Below, piece by piece: positions 51,400 to 61,017 of a DNA stretch of 64,000 nt. The stretch is from an uncultured Lachnospiraceae bacterium. GTDB lineage: Bacteria > Bacillota > Clostridia > Lachnospirales > Lachnospiraceae. The DNA is taken from contig ONHZ01000011.1 of NCBI GenBank assembly GCA_900317755.1, positions 1 to 64,000 of the forward strand, given 5' to 3'. The notes under the pieces are model-generated. The model was not told the DNA's origin and did no database searches. It saw only the letters and a program-made list of their open reading frames with translations. The translations under genes were made by a program, and so were the position numbers. How positions within the stretch are numbered: the first letter of the stretch is position 1; each line of letters begins with the position of its first letter.

Positions 51400-53166
51400 C
51401 TATGATTTCTTTTTATTCCTGCTATCAGTTTCGCTCACAGACTCTGTTAAAATGTTCCTGCATTTTTCCCCGATCGCACGCATTCTTTCGGGTATTATTT
51501 TTACCATACTTCGATCGAAAGTGACAAGACCGTTTATTTCATCTTCAATATCGGTAAACTGTGTATATACGATTCCGGCAAGTCCTTCTGGAATACAAGG
51601 AAAGACCATTGTCTCATAAAGCTCTTCGATTTTCTTTGTAAGCTGCTCCTTAGAGTGGCAGTCACCGTACCCGAAGGTCATACCATGACGGACTTCACCA
51701 GGTGTTGTCGCTGGATCATCCTTTTTATGTACTGACTGGTTTTTCTTTCGTAAATCTGCCTTAATATCGTATGTATACCCGCCACATTCACTGATGAAAA
51801 GCGGCTTTCCGTTTTTTGAATGCAGATGTCTGTTCTGGAAATACTGGTGCCTGCTGTCGAAGTCAGATTCCTTCTGAGAAAACCAGCCGCTCGTAGAATC
51901 AATAAGTCTGGTAGGATCGATTAGTTTAATCGTTCTGTAGAAATGATCCGATTCAAACTGTCCCCAACCCTCATTAAATAATGTCCACGCAATAATACAG
52001 GGATGATTATAAAGCTCGACAACAGTGTCTTTTGTGTGGCTTGCAAAAATTTTTCTTCTGTCACGTTCCGTTGTTCTTTTCTGGCCAAGGCCAAGTCTGT
52101 GAAAATCAGAGCGGATTCCAAAAGTCAGAAATGGCATTACAGTGTCAAGAATAAAATGATAACTTCCGCTTTCAACCATATCCTGCATGACGAGAATTCC
52201 AATTTTGTCACAGGCGAAATAAAAGGCTTCCGGCTCGACCTTAATGTGCATGCGGATCATGTTAAATCCGAGGGATTTGATGAGAAATATGTCATCTTCA
52301 TATCCTGTATTATCCTCTGGAATAAAAAGTCCCTTAGGATAATATCCCTGATCAAGAACAGCGTTTAAGAAAACGGGATGTTCATTTAAAAGCACTCTTT
52401 TTATGCCGTTTATCTCGGCGATTCTAATCGTGCGAAGGGCAAAATATGTTTCTATTTCATCATTAAGATATGTAATTTTCAGCCTGTATAAATATGGATC
52501 GTCCGGGCTCCAGTGATGTGGAGAATGGACAGGAAGATAGCCTGAACTTCCATCAAAATGCCATTTGTGATGTTTTTGATTTTCAGAAACAAGCTCTGCT
52601 GAAAAGCCAGAGTTATCATACTGATTTTTATAAATAGCAATGTGCACGCCGTTCAAATCCGGGGTAAGCTTGATTCTTTTGATATAGGAATCCGGGACAT
52701 GCTCGAGCCAGACAGATTTCCAGATGCCGCTGATTCCGGTATACCACATTCCGCCGGGCAGCTTTGCCTGCTTTCCATACGGAATCAGAGTGGAATTTGT
52801 ATCTGTTACTTTGACCCTGAGTCTGTTTATTCTGAAAAGGAAATCAGTGATCTCCACCGTAAATGGAAGATAACCACCTATATGGCGGCAGACCTGTTTG
52901 TCGTTGATAAAAACTTCTGCAATCTGATCCACAGCCCCAAAGTGAAGAAGCACCCTGCCGCTATTTTCCCAGTTGTCCGGAAGGCGGAATGCCTTTTCAT
53001 AATTATAAGTATTCCCAGTCTTTTTTGTGTATCCGGAAAATTCAGATTCTGGTGGAAAAGGCACATGGATATCCCTGCCTTCAATAGTCCAGCCATCATT
53101 CAGAAGAATGTAATCCTTTCGCATGAGCTGTGGGGAAGGATGTTTTTCAAAATCAGAAAAATCCAT
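51400..53166 (-). CDS. GH2 family glycosidase (beta-galactosidase/glucuronidase clan)
   Basis: A 588-residue enzyme with the three GH2 parts. A jelly-roll domain (about 30-165, VLLHFGAVDQIAEVFINDKQV, GGYLPFTVEITDF) comes first, then an immunoglobulin-like domain (about 165-255). The TIM barrel starts at INGIKRVLLNEHPVFLN. The acid/base Glu is in WTLFNEGWGQ, and the likely nucleophile is the Glu of LFISECGGY. MIRMHIKVEPEAFYFACDKIG is typical. There is no signal peptide. It is compact, lacking the C-terminal domains of LacZ. The substrate is uncertain. It is divergent from secA. Confidence 0.9.
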   Translation of the reverse strand: MDFSDFEKHPSPQLMRKDYILLNDGWTIEGRDIHVPFPPESEFSGYTKKTGNTYNYEKAFRLPDNWENSGRVLLHFGAVDQIAEVFINDKQVCRHIGGYLPFTVEITDFLFRINRLRVKVTDTNSTLIPYGKQAKLPGGMWYTGISGIWKSVWLEHVPDSYIKRIKLTPDLNGVHIAIYKNQYDNSGFSAELVSENQKHHKWHFDGSSGYLPVHSPHHWSPDDPYLYRLKITYLNDEIETYFALRTIRIAEINGIKRVLLNEHPVFLNAVLDQGYYPKGLFIPEDNTGYEDDIFLIKSLGFNMIRMHIKVEPEAFYFACDKIGILVMQDMVESGSYHFILDTVMPFLTFGIRSDFHRLGLGQKRTTERDRRKIFASHTKDTVVELYNHPCIIAWTLFNEGWGQFESDHFYRTIKLIDPTRLIDSTSGWFSQKESDFDSRHQYFQNRHLHSKNGKPLFISECGGYTYDIKADLRKKNQSVHKKDDPATTPGEVRHGMTFGYGDCHSKEQLTKKIEELYETMVFPCIPEGLAGIVYTQFTDIEDEINGLVTFDRSMVKIIPERMRAIGEKCRNILTESVSETDSRNKKKS

Positions 53167-53258
53167 GCGTCTAATATAGCAAAATGCGTTTCTTTGTGCA
53201 AACTTATTGATGCAAATATATAAATTATTAAATATGTAAGAATTTCTAAAACTCTTAA

Positions 53259-53287
53259 TTGTTTCGTATTTACATTAGTGTTAAAAT
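53259..53287 (+). promoter_or_regulatory. Promoter of secA
   Basis: TTGTTT at 53259-53264 and TAAAAT at 53282-53287 with a 17 bp spacer, the -10 extended by an upstream TG (TGTTAAAAT). Confidence 0.6.
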
Positions 53288-53355
53288 AAACTCTACGTGC
53301 AAATTTGAATTTTTTTTCGACATGATGCGAAATTTATTAATAGGAGATTTATTTA

Positions 53356-56073
53356 ATGGGCTTAGGTGAAAAAATTTTCGGTACGCATTCTCAGCATGAG
53401 ATTAAGAGAATTCTGCCGATCGTTGACAAAATTGAGGCTATGCGGCCTGACATGCAGAAGCTTTCTGATGAAGAACTGAGGGCCAAAACACCGGAGTTTA
53501 AGGAGAGGCTTCAAAAGGGTGAGACGCTTGACGACATCCTTCCGGAAGCATATGCAGTAGTAAGAGAAGGTGCAAAGAGAGCAATCGGTCTTGAGCACTT
53601 CAGGGTACAGCTGATCGGCGGTATCATCCTCCATCAGGGACGTATCGCAGAGATGAGAACTGGTGAAGGTAAGACGCTTGTTTCTACACTTCCTGCATAT
53701 CTGAATGCCCTTGAAGGCAAGGGCGTTCACATCGTCACAGTAAACGATTACCTTGCAAAGCGTGATTCTGAGTGGATGGGAAGAGTTCATGAGTTTTTAG
53801 GTCTCACGGTCGGTGTCGTATTAAACGACATGTCAAAGGAAGAACGCCAGGCTGCGTACAACTGTGACATTACCTATATTACAAATAATGAACTCGGCTT
53901 TGATTATCTTCGTGACAACATGGCCGTATATGAGAAGAATATTGTACAGCGTGGGCTTCACTACTGCATCATCGATGAGGTCGATTCCGTACTTATTGAT
54001 GAAGCAAGGACGCCGCTTATTATTTCAGGCCAGTCAGGCAAATCCACAAAGCTTTATGAGATGTGCGATGTGCTTGCAAGACAGCTTACCCGAGGTGAAG
54101 ATCTTCCGGAATTTTCCAAGATCGATGCCATTATGGGCGTAGAGCAGGAAGAGACCGGTGACTACATTGTCAATGAAAAGGACAAGACCGTAAACCTCAC
54201 CCAGGAAGGTATCAAGAAGACAGAGCAGTTCTTTAAGATTCAGAACCTGGCTGATCCGGAAAATCTTGAGATCCAGCACAATGTCATATTAGCGCTTCGT
54301 GCGCACAACCTCATGCACAGGGATCAGGATTATGTTGTAAAGGACGGACAGGTCCTTATCGTCGATGACTTTACAGGACGTATCTTACCTGGCCGTAGAT
54401 ATTCGGACGGTCTCCATCAGGCAATCGAGGCAAAGGAGCATGTTCCGATCAAGCGTGAGAGCATGACGCTTGCTACGATTACTTTCCAGAACTTCTTTAA
54501 TAAATATGATAAGAAGGCCGGCATGACAGGTACCGCTCTTACCGAAGAGCAGGAATTCAGGGACATCTACGGAATGGATGTTATCGAGATTCCTACGAAC
54601 AAGCCTGTTGCAAGAATTGATAAGGATGATGCCGTATACAAGACCAAGGCTGAAAAATACAAGGCCGTAGTAGAAGAGGTAAAGGAATCCCATGCGAAGG
54701 GACAGCCGGTTCTCGTCGGTACAATTACGATTGATGTTTCAGAACTTTTAAGTAAGATGCTTTCAAAGGAAGGCATCAAGCATGAGGTCCTGAATGCAAA
54801 ATTTCATGAAAAGGAAGCAGCCATCATCGCCCAGGCCGGAATGAAAGGTGCCGTTACGATTGCAACAAATATGGCAGGCCGTGGTACCGATATCCTGCTT
54901 GGTGGAAATCCGGAAAGGCTTGTTGATGACTACCTGAAGAAGGCAGGCGTAAAGCCTGATAGTGCCACACCTGAAGACAGGGAAGAGGCATTAAAGAAGG
55001 CAAAGGCTGACTGCGATTCTGCCCGTGATGAAGTGGTAAAGGCAGGCGGACTAAAGGTCATTGGTACTGAGCGTCATGAGTCAAGACGAATCGATAATCA
55101 GCTCCGTGGCCGAGCAGGTCGTCAGGGCGACCCTGGTGAATCACAGTTCTTCATCTCCCTTGAAGATGACCTGATGCGACTCTTTGGTTCCGAGAAGATG
55201 ATGAGCGTTTTTGAAGCACTTGGTGTTCCGGAAGGTGAGCAGATTCACCACAAGATGCTTTCTGCCGCTATTGAAAGAGCACAGAAAAAGATAGAGGAGA
55301 ACAACTTCGGCATCCGTAAGAACCTGCTTGAATATGATCAGGTCATGAACGACCAGAGAGAGCTCGTGTATGCCCAGCGTAAGAGAGTTCTTGAAGGCGA
55401 GGATATGAAACCGCAGATCATGGACATGATCGAGACAAAGGTTTCCGATTCTGTAGAGCTTGCCGTTCAGTCTGCTGATGAAGATGAAAAGTGGAACCTC
55501 GTAGAGCTTAATAGAAACCTTCGTACACTTATTCCGCTGCCACCGATTACGCCAGATTCAATAAAGGATATCGATAATGCAGATGAACTGAAGGAAAAGC
55601 TTACGAAGGACGCTAAGGAACTCTATGATCAGAGAGAATCTGAGGCACCTTCACCAGAACTTGTTCGTGAAATTGAGCGAGTCGTTCTTCTCCGCTGTAT
55701 CGACAAGCACTGGATGGAAGAAATTGATGATATGGACCAGCTCCGCCAGGGTATTGGTCTTCAGGCATATGGTCAGAGAAATCCTGTCGATGAATACAAG
55801 ATGCAGTCTTATGACATGATGGATCAGATGAATGATGCCATCACGACAGACACCGTCGGAATGCTCTTCCATGTAAGAATAGAGCAGAAGGAAACCGAGC
55901 GTAAGGAAGTTGCCCAGCCGACATCAACAAATATGGAAGAAAAGTCAGAGTCAGGACCAAAGAAGCGTAAAGGCAAGAAGATCTATCCGAATGATCCATG
56001 CCCATGCGGCTCAGGAAAGAAATACAAGAACTGCCATGGAAGACCAGGTATGCCTCCATTACCAAATACTTGA
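53356..56073 (+). CDS. secA: Preprotein translocase ATPase SecA
   Basis: A 905-residue motor protein that drives Sec export. Walker A is [17 protein letters not shown], the DEAD-like box is [19 protein letters not shown], and the preprotein cross-linking domain follows. The second motor domain has [14 protein letters not shown] and [23 protein letters not shown] split over motifs V-VI. The C-terminus carries the SEC-C zinc finger ([16 protein letters not shown]). Length is normal. GGAGATTTATTTA precedes the ATG. Two small genes follow closely (41-residue membrane protein, HAD hydrolase). Confidence 0.98.
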   Translation: MGLGEKIFGTHSQHEIKRILPIVDKIEAMRPDMQKLSDEELRAKTPEFKERLQKGETLDDILPEAYAVVREGAKRAIGLEHFRVQLIGGIILHQGRIAEMRTGEGKTLVSTLPAYLNALEGKGVHIVTVNDYLAKRDSEWMGRVHEFLGLTVGVVLNDMSKEERQAAYNCDITYITNNELGFDYLRDNMAVYEKNIVQRGLHYCIIDEVDSVLIDEARTPLIISGQSGKSTKLYEMCDVLARQLTRGEDLPEFSKIDAIMGVEQEETGDYIVNEKDKTVNLTQEGIKKTEQFFKIQNLADPENLEIQHNVILALRAHNLMHRDQDYVVKDGQVLIVDDFTGRILPGRRYSDGLHQAIEAKEHVPIKRESMTLATITFQNFFNKYDKKAGMTGTALTEEQEFRDIYGMDVIEIPTNKPVARIDKDDAVYKTKAEKYKAVVEEVKESHAKGQPVLVGTITIDVSELLSKMLSKEGIKHEVLNAKFHEKEAAIIAQAGMKGAVTIATNMAGRGTDILLGGNPERLVDDYLKKAGVKPDSATPEDREEALKKAKADCDSARDEVVKAGGLKVIGTERHESRRIDNQLRGRAGRQGDPGESQFFISLEDDLMRLFGSEKMMSVFEALGVPEGEQIHHKMLSAAIERAQKKIEENNFGIRKNLLEYDQVMNDQRELVYAQRKRVLEGEDMKPQIMDMIETKVSDSVELAVQSADEDEKWNLVELNRNLRTLIPLPPITPDSIKDIDNADELKEKLTKDAKELYDQRESEAPSPELVREIERVVLLRCIDKHWMEEIDDMDQLRQGIGLQAYGQRNPVDEYKMQSYDMMDQMNDAITTDTVGMLFHVRIEQKETERKEVAQPTSTNMEEKSESGPKKRKGKKIYPNDPCPCGSGKKYKNCHGRPGMPPLPNT

Positions 56074-56085
56074 TGAGGTGATCAT

Positions 56086-56211
56086 ATGAAGTCAAATCAC
56101 AAGAAATACAAAACCGAGCTTTCAAAGGCAAACAACATCATTGAAGTGATTTCCTGCATCGCACTGCTCATTTCAGCATTCGTAATTGCTTGGAAAGAGT
56201 ACGAGGAATGA
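56086..56211 (+). CDS. 41-residue membrane protein between secA and the HAD gene
   Basis: The frame MKSNHKKYKTELSKANNIIE starts at ATG 56086, 12 bp after the secA stop, with GAGGTG in front. One membrane helix (about residues 19-35) and a short charged end (WKEYEE) follow. Its stop overlaps the next ATG (ATGA), which supports it as a real, translationally coupled gene. No family is recognised. It could serve mainly to couple translation of the hydrolase to secA. Confidence 0.65.
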   Translation: MKSNHKKYKTELSKANNIIEVISCIALLISAFVIAWKEYEE

Positions 56212-56948
56212 AGTACAAAAATTACATTTTCGATTTATATGGTACCTTAGCTGACATTGCGACGGATGAGAATTCCCCGATGCTTTGGGAGAAGATGTCC
56301 GCCGTATATTCAATGAACGGCGCCGCCTATACGCCTGACGAATTCCGTGATGCATACGGAAGATTAGTAAGTGTCGAGATAGAAAAGACATATGAGGCAC
56401 TTCCGAAGAATATGCGTCCGGAAGTGACGAGCCTTGCCGAGCCTGAGCTTCTGAATGTCTTCAAAAATCTATTTGAAGAGAAGGGTATCACAAAAAATCT
56501 TGATGAACTGAAGCAGATCGCTATTTTTTTCAGGGCAACATCTTTGCAGAAGGAATTAAAGCTGTTTGATGGCGTGGAAGAAACCCTGAAAACTTTGAAG
56601 GAAAATGGAAAGAAAGTCTACCTTCTTTCAAATGCGCAGAGCTGCTTCACCGTGCCGGAATTCAATTCGCTTGGCATTGGAAAATATTTCGATGATACGA
56701 TTATTTCTTCAAATGTCCATGTGAAGAAACCATCGAAGCAGATTTTTGAATGTTTGATAAAGAAACACAATCTGAAAATTAGTGAATGTGTGATGACTGG
56801 AAATGACATCAATGCTGACATTGCCGGTGCAGAGTCTGTAGGAATGAATTCTTATTATATTCATACATGGCAGTCAAGCATGCATCCAAAGAGCTTTCCG
56901 GAGCATTGCAGAGAGATTTTTTCAATACCGGAGTTATTACAGTATTAG
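56208..56948 (+). CDS. HAD family hydrolase (subfamily IA)
   Basis: A 246-residue phosphatase-like protein. Motif I is FDLYGTLAD (nucleophile Asp, with Tyr before Gly as in many IA members), motif II VYLLSNAQ, motif III Lys in VKKPSKQIFE and motif IV TGNDINADIAGA. A helical cap lies between motifs I and II. It probably dephosphorylates small phosphometabolites. ATG 56208 overlaps the stop of the 41-residue gene. An alternative in-frame TTG at 56190 has less support. Confidence 0.88.
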   Translation: MKYKNYIFDLYGTLADIATDENSPMLWEKMSAVYSMNGAAYTPDEFRDAYGRLVSVEIEKTYEALPKNMRPEVTSLAEPELLNVFKNLFEEKGITKNLDELKQIAIFFRATSLQKELKLFDGVEETLKTLKENGKKVYLLSNAQSCFTVPEFNSLGIGKYFDDTIISSNVHVKKPSKQIFECLIKKHNLKISECVMTGNDINADIAGAESVGMNSYYIHTWQSSMHPKSFPEHCREIFSIPELLQY

Positions 56949-56979
56949 TAATCATTTGGATACTATAAAATATTGCAAC

Positions 56980-57008
56980 AAAAAAGACAGGTTCAGCCTG
57001 CCTTTTTT
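56980..57008. terminator. Bidirectional terminator at the HAD/LoaP junction
   Basis: AAAAAAGACAGG (56980-56991) pairs with CCTGCCTTTTTT (56997-57008) with one mismatch. The right arm lies inside the last codons of the LoaP-like gene. Confidence 0.8.
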
Positions 57009-57745
57009 ATTTCTGTATCAGACGAATCATCTGATGAATCATGATCAGAAAATATTTGTGTTTGTGATGGATGTGACTGCTCCCATTCTTTCAGCGTGCC
57101 AAGAATATTGATTCCAATCTTTATTTCGGTGCCTCCGAAAAGTGGAGACTTAATGAATGCTTCGCGTCTGTGCAGATTCAGCTTTGTAATCAGTCCTTCC
57201 ATGCCCTGAAGAGGTCCCGAAACAACCTTTATCTTCATTCCTGGTTTATAGGATTCTCCTTCATTGCAATCGATTACAATACCCGAGATGCCCATTGTGT
57301 GGGATTTATTGTAGGAATTTCCCAAATCATCAGTACCGGTTCCATTTTCTGCTTTTTCATCGGGTGAGGATTTTCCAATCATCCTGATGAATTTCTGATC
57401 AGTATCAGATAATGCGACAAAATTTAGATCCTCGTAATAATCGCTGTGCAGACCATTCTGGTCAGAAAGAAGATTGGCAAAAAGTGTTGAAACCTTTGGA
57501 ATTTTCTTTAGTTCCAGGAATAATCTGTTGGAATCAGTGGCTTCAACGAAGATATATCCTCTGTAAATGTCATCGACCACATCCTGCCATTTTCCGTGCA
57601 GATGCTTTTTGATGATGCGCTGCGGAATAAATACATCGTGCAGGATTTTAGGATCGATACAGGCATCCATAATGGTATGCAGCATTTCCTTGTCGCTTGA
57701 GCCAGTATATAATACATACATGTTGTATTTTTTCTTTGATGTCAT
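56993..57745 (-). CDS. LoaP-like NusG paralogue (transcription antitermination protein)
   Basis: About 250 residues. The N-terminal NGN domain reads MYVLYTGSSDKE, then DVFIPQRIIKKHLHGKWQDV and YRGYIFVEATD. A loosely conserved linker (about 105-165) precedes a KOW domain (YKPGMKIKVVSGPLQGMEGLITKLN...RREAFIKSPLFGG). Specialised NusG paralogues of the LoaP type bind RNA polymerase at particular long operons. Here no polysaccharide or antibiotic cluster is adjacent. ATG 57745 was chosen, with GATGGGG 11 bp upstream. ATG 57715 would begin right at the NGN strand. Confidence 0.8.
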   Translation of the reverse strand: MTSKKKYNMYVLYTGSSDKEMLHTIMDACIDPKILHDVFIPQRIIKKHLHGKWQDVVDDIYRGYIFVEATDSNRLFLELKKIPKVSTLFANLLSDQNGLHSDYYEDLNFVALSDTDQKFIRMIGKSSPDEKAENGTGTDDLGNSYNKSHTMGISGIVIDCNEGESYKPGMKIKVVSGPLQGMEGLITKLNLHRREAFIKSPLFGGTEIKIGINILGTLKEWEQSHPSQTQIFSDHDSSDDSSDTEIKKAG

Positions 57746-57935
57746 TTGGATACAAACCCCATCTTGATTAAATTTCTGCAGCATGTTGATTCTCGGCGCA
57801 GTAATTATCATTATAGCCTGTTTACTTACGAATTGTAAAGGGTGGCATTAAATTGCCATCTGCGATGCCACTAGCAATTGTGAAGGATTGTGGAAATTCG
57901 TAAAATATTATTCTGATTTAATATATAAATTATGA

Positions 57936-57964
57936 CAAAAAATTCCGAAGCTAATGCTCCGGAA
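57936..57964 (-). terminator. Terminator of the bioB-bioY unit
   Basis: On the minus strand, TTCCGGAGC (57956-57964) pairs with GCTTCGGAA (57943-57951) with a G-T pair, followed by a run of six T. Confidence 0.82.
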
Positions 57965-57995
57965 ATTTTGTTAGGGACAATATTTATTATTATTC

Positions 57996-58559
57996 TTAGT
58001 CTATTACGTTTGCAGCTCTGAGTCTCTTACGGATTGAAGGTCCAAAGATTGCAGCGACAATCATCTTGATTAAGTCTTCTGCAAGGAATGGAAGGACACA
58101 GGCAGTAAATGCAAATGCAAGAGTATTCTTTGTTGAGAAAACATACCAAAATGTTCCAAGAAGATATGGAATCCAAGTAGATGCTTCCATCACGATGACG
58201 CAAAGAACCTTCTTTTCAGGATGCCTGTCAATGAAGAGTCCCATAACGATAATCATTGGAAGGAAACCAACGATAAATCCGCCAGTTGGACCGATGAGCT
58301 GTATGATACCGCCGCCATTTGAAAATACTGGCATTCCTGCAATTCCAATAAGGCAGTAAAGGATAAAAGTAATGGCTGTACGACGTGTTCCAATCATATA
58401 TACTAAAAAGTATAATACTAAATTTGTAAGGGAAATTGGAACGAGTCCTGGAAGCTTGATAGCTAATGGGCCACATACGCAAAGTACTGAAGCTGAAAGT
58501 GCAATCATTACTAAGTCTTTTACATTGACTCTCGATTTTGTAGTAGATTTTTCTGACAT
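57996..58559 (-). CDS. bioY: Biotin ECF transporter S component BioY
   Basis: A 187-residue membrane protein with about six helices. LVPISLTNLVLYFLVYMIG, GIAGMPVFSNGGGIIQLIGPTGGF and the PFLAEDLIKMIVAAIFG end are BioY hallmarks. It binds biotin and works with the shared energy-coupling module (EcfA, EcfT), whose genes are not in this window. AAAGAGGAAAAG precedes ATG 58559. It lies 157 bp after bioB on the same strand and shares its terminator, so the two may be one unit, or bioY may have a promoter of its own. Confidence 0.93.
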   Translation of the reverse strand: MSEKSTTKSRVNVKDLVMIALSASVLCVCGPLAIKLPGLVPISLTNLVLYFLVYMIGTRRTAITFILYCLIGIAGMPVFSNGGGIIQLIGPTGGFIVGFLPMIIVMGLFIDRHPEKKVLCVIVMEASTWIPYLLGTFWYVFSTKNTLAFAFTACVLPFLAEDLIKMIVAAIFGPSIRKRLRAANVID

Positions 58560-58716
58560 TTCTTTTCCTCTTTTCTCCTGAATTTCTGATAAATATCGGT
58601 GTATTATGTATGACAATATTTATCTTTGAACATTTACAAATCAGCCGAAACTGAATCGTTTATTGATTTTGGCATACGCAAATTTTTTTAGAATATGCTT
58701 TTATGCTGTCAAGCTA

Positions 58717-59694
58717 TTATACTTCGCCAGGTACCGGCACGATGTCACGGCCCAGTTCTGTGAGCATTTCACGGTCCATCTTGATTGTGGAGCCTGAGGT
58801 TGTGAGCATATTTCCTGTAATGGATGCACTCGCACCAGATGTAAAAGTACAGCGGCCATTGTCTGACATCAGTGCGCGGCCTCCTGCGAGACGGAGTTCC
58901 TTTGTAGGATTGATATATCTGAAAATAGCAATGGTTCTTAATATGTCATCCTCTGTAAGCCTTGGCCTGTCCTCAAGGGCAGTTCCCTTAATAGGCATCA
59001 GGCTGTTTATTGGAATTGAGCTTACATCAAGTTCATTTAAGGTAAGCGCAATGTCGATTCGGTCATCCCAGTCCTCACCCATTCCTATGATGCAGCCGGA
59101 GCAGACATTTAAGCCTTCTGCCTGGGCACGCTTAATGTTTGCAATCTTGTCATCGAAGGTGTGCGTCGTGCAGATGTGAGGGAAAAATCTTCTCGATGTC
59201 TCGATATTGTTGTGTACGGCTGTGACGCCTGCCTCGTGAAGACGATGGAACTGCTCACTTGTCATGAAACCGAGTGAACAGCAGAGCTCAATATTGAGTT
59301 CCTTATGCATGCGCTTGATGACATGGATAATCTTCTCAAAATCTTCAGGTGTAGGTCCCTTTCCGGAATCAACGATGCCAAAGCGGTCAACGCCTTCGGC
59401 CTGGTTTGACTTTGCCTGCTCGAAAATCTTGTCTTCATCCATAAAATCATAGACGTCGCAGGAAGTATGATGGAATGCTGACTGTGCGCAGAACTTGCAG
59501 TTCTCGCCGCATTTTCCACTCTTTGCAGAAATGATGGTGCAGAGATCGACCTTGTCTCCGCAGAGCGCATCCCTGATTTTGTCAGCGCCCTTTTCCATCT
59601 CCTTAAGGTCACCTGTAATAAATTCACTGAAATCATCGCCGCGCTTTAGGCGTTTTCCATTGATGATCTCATCTGCCAATTTGTTGAAATCCAT
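58717..59694 (-). CDS. bioB: Biotin synthase
   Basis: A 325-residue radical SAM enzyme inserting sulfur into dethiobiotin. The SAM cluster motif is CGENCKFCAQS (C-x3-C-x2-C). FGIVDSGKGP, VTAVHNNIETSRRFFP, CSGCIIGMGE (second-cluster Cys region) and LRLAGGRALMSDNG follow. GGAGA precedes ATG 59694, and an in-frame extension upstream to 59811 has no such site. No bioA, bioD or bioF is nearby, so the cell may rely on imported precursors or have those genes elsewhere. It is followed by bioY. Confidence 0.95.
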   Translation of the reverse strand: MDFNKLADEIINGKRLKRGDDFSEFITGDLKEMEKGADKIRDALCGDKVDLCTIISAKSGKCGENCKFCAQSAFHHTSCDVYDFMDEDKIFEQAKSNQAEGVDRFGIVDSGKGPTPEDFEKIIHVIKRMHKELNIELCCSLGFMTSEQFHRLHEAGVTAVHNNIETSRRFFPHICTTHTFDDKIANIKRAQAEGLNVCSGCIIGMGEDWDDRIDIALTLNELDVSSIPINSLMPIKGTALEDRPRLTEDDILRTIAIFRYINPTKELRLAGGRALMSDNGRCTFTSGASASITGNMLTTSGSTIKMDREMLTELGRDIVPVPGEV

Positions 59695-59746
59695 TTTTGT
59701 CTCCAAATAGAATAATAGAATTTTTTTTGATTTGATTTTGTCAAAA

Positions 59747-59760
59747 TTACAAGTTTGTAA
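59747..59760. promoter_or_regulatory. 14 bp dyad upstream of bioB
   Basis: TTACAAGTTTGTAA, with TTACAA and TTGTAA arms, lies 2 bp upstream of a TTGACA on the minus strand (59739-59744). The -10 region is unclear. It could be a biotin-regulator operator, but it does not match the spaced BirA box. Confidence 0.35.
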
Positions 59761-59885
59761 AATAACGCAAACGCCCCATAGCATAAGCGAAATTTTTATA
59801 AATGTCAACAAGAAATATCTAAATAAATTTAACTAATTATGCAAAATATCTGGTTGATTTTTTTAGTATTATATTTAAAATGTTA

Positions 59886-59940
59886 ATGTTGTGTCTGAAA
59901 ATAGGGTTTTCAGAATACGGCAACATGATATTGTTTTTTC
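59886..59940 (+). promoter_or_regulatory. Nested hairpin with T-run in the exonuclease III leader
   Basis: ATGTTG (59886-59891) pairs with CAACAT (59921-59926). TCTGAAAA (59894-59901) pairs with TTTTCAGA (59907-59914) inside it. TTGTTTTTTC follows at 59930-59940. It looks like a terminator or attenuator placed 47 bp before the exonuclease start. Confidence 0.5.
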
Positions 59941-59986
59941 GTGACGTGAATATAAAGTTTATACAGCTTGTGTGAAAGGAAATCAG

Positions 59987-60739
59987 ATGAAATTTATTTC
60001 TTGGAATGTAAACGGGCTTAGGGCGTGTGTCAAGAAAGGCTTTGAGGACAGCTTTAAGGCACTTGATGCGGATTTCTTCTGCCTGCAGGAAACGAAGATG
60101 CAGGAAGGCCAGCTTGATCTCGAGTTTGATGGATACAAGTCATATTTTAACTACGCAGAAAAGAAGGGCTATTCTGGCACTGCAATCTATACAAAGCATG
60201 ATCCGCTGTCAGTTCAGTATGGAATCGGTGTTGAGGAACATGATCATGAGGGCAGAGTTATTACGCTTGAATACCCGGACTTTTATTTCATTACCGTCTA
60301 TGTTCCGAATTCACAGGATGAGCTCAAGAGGCTTGACTACAGGATGACTTGGGAAGATGCATTCCTTTCCTATGTAAAAGGACTCGATGAGAAGAAGCCC
60401 GTCATTTACTGCGGCGATCTCAATGTAGCGCATGAGGAAATCGACCTCAAGAACCCGTCTGCACATCATCATTCTGCAGGCTTCTCAGACGAGGAGCGTG
60501 CAAAATTCTCAACCGTTCTCGACTCTGGATTCATTGACACCTACCGTTATTTCTATCCCGACAAGGTCGAGTACTCCTGGTGGTCATACCGCTTCCATGC
60601 ACGTGAGAAGAACGCAGGCTGGAGAATCGACTACTTCGTCACAAGCGAGCGCCTCAAGGACAAGCTCGTAGATGCCAAAATCCACACCGAAATCCTCGGC
60701 TCCGACCATTGCCCAATTGAACTAGACGTGAATATATAA
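59987..60739 (+). CDS. xth: Exodeoxyribonuclease III
   Basis: A 250-residue AP endonuclease/exonuclease. ISWNVNGLRAC, FCLQETKMQ (metal Glu), VYVPNSQ, YCGDLNVAHEEIDLKNP (active-site Asp and Asn), WWSYR, WRIDYF and SDHCPI are all in place. It removes abasic sites and 3' blocks in base excision repair. GAAAGGAAATC precedes ATG 59987. It is monocistronic. Two large palindromic elements fill the spacer after it. Confidence 0.96.
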   Translation: MKFISWNVNGLRACVKKGFEDSFKALDADFFCLQETKMQEGQLDLEFDGYKSYFNYAEKKGYSGTAIYTKHDPLSVQYGIGVEEHDHEGRVITLEYPDFYFITVYVPNSQDELKRLDYRMTWEDAFLSYVKGLDEKKPVIYCGDLNVAHEEIDLKNPSAHHHSAGFSDEERAKFSTVLDSGFIDTYRYFYPDKVEYSWWSYRFHAREKNAGWRIDYFVTSERLKDKLVDAKIHTEILGSDHCPIELDVNI

Positions 60740-60764
60740 ACTGTAATACTCCCGTCGCAAAAAA

Positions 60765-60970
60765 ATGTACATCTGAAAAACCCGTTCCCACTCATGACTC
60801 GACGTAGCGGCACTAAGCTCATGCTATATCAGACGCTAAGGTATCGACACGATTTCTCGAAATCGTGGCATGTCGTCAGAGCACATTAAAATGCTGCTAC
60901 GCAGCATAGTGCTCTTCCTCGCATTCGCTAAGTGCCGACGTCCGAGTCATGGTTTTTGCAGATGTATCAT
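60765..60970. repeat. Branched palindromic element 3
   Basis: The outer arms ATGTACATCTGAAAAACC (60765-60782) pair with 60951-60970. The next arms CATGACTCGACGTAGCGGCACT (60793-60814, written here only as endpoints of pairing) pair with 60931-60950. Inside lie two hairpins: CACGATTTC/GAAATCGTG (60848-60867) and AGAGCAC/GTGCTCT enclosing ATGCTGC/GCAGCAT (60878-60915). The result is a cruciform-like multibranch fold of 206 bp. Confidence 0.82.
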
Positions 60971-60980
60971 TTTTTTACTC

Positions 60981-61017
60981 CGCTCGAGTTTACTGTAACT
61001 CAAGATATACTCGAGCG
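60981..61017. repeat. Hairpin between the two large palindromes
   Basis: CGCTCGAGT (60981-60989) pairs perfectly with ACTCGAGCG (61009-61017). The right arm is shared with the left arm of the next palindrome, so the two folds would exclude each other. Confidence 0.7.

Noticed and set aside
52642..53223. A 193-codon plus-strand frame
   Set aside because: It lies wholly antisense to the GH2 gene, which has intact catalytic motifs. The antisense frame shows no recognisable domain.
58703..59179. A 158-codon plus-strand frame
   Set aside because: It is antisense to bioB, which has complete radical SAM motifs, and shows no domain of its own.
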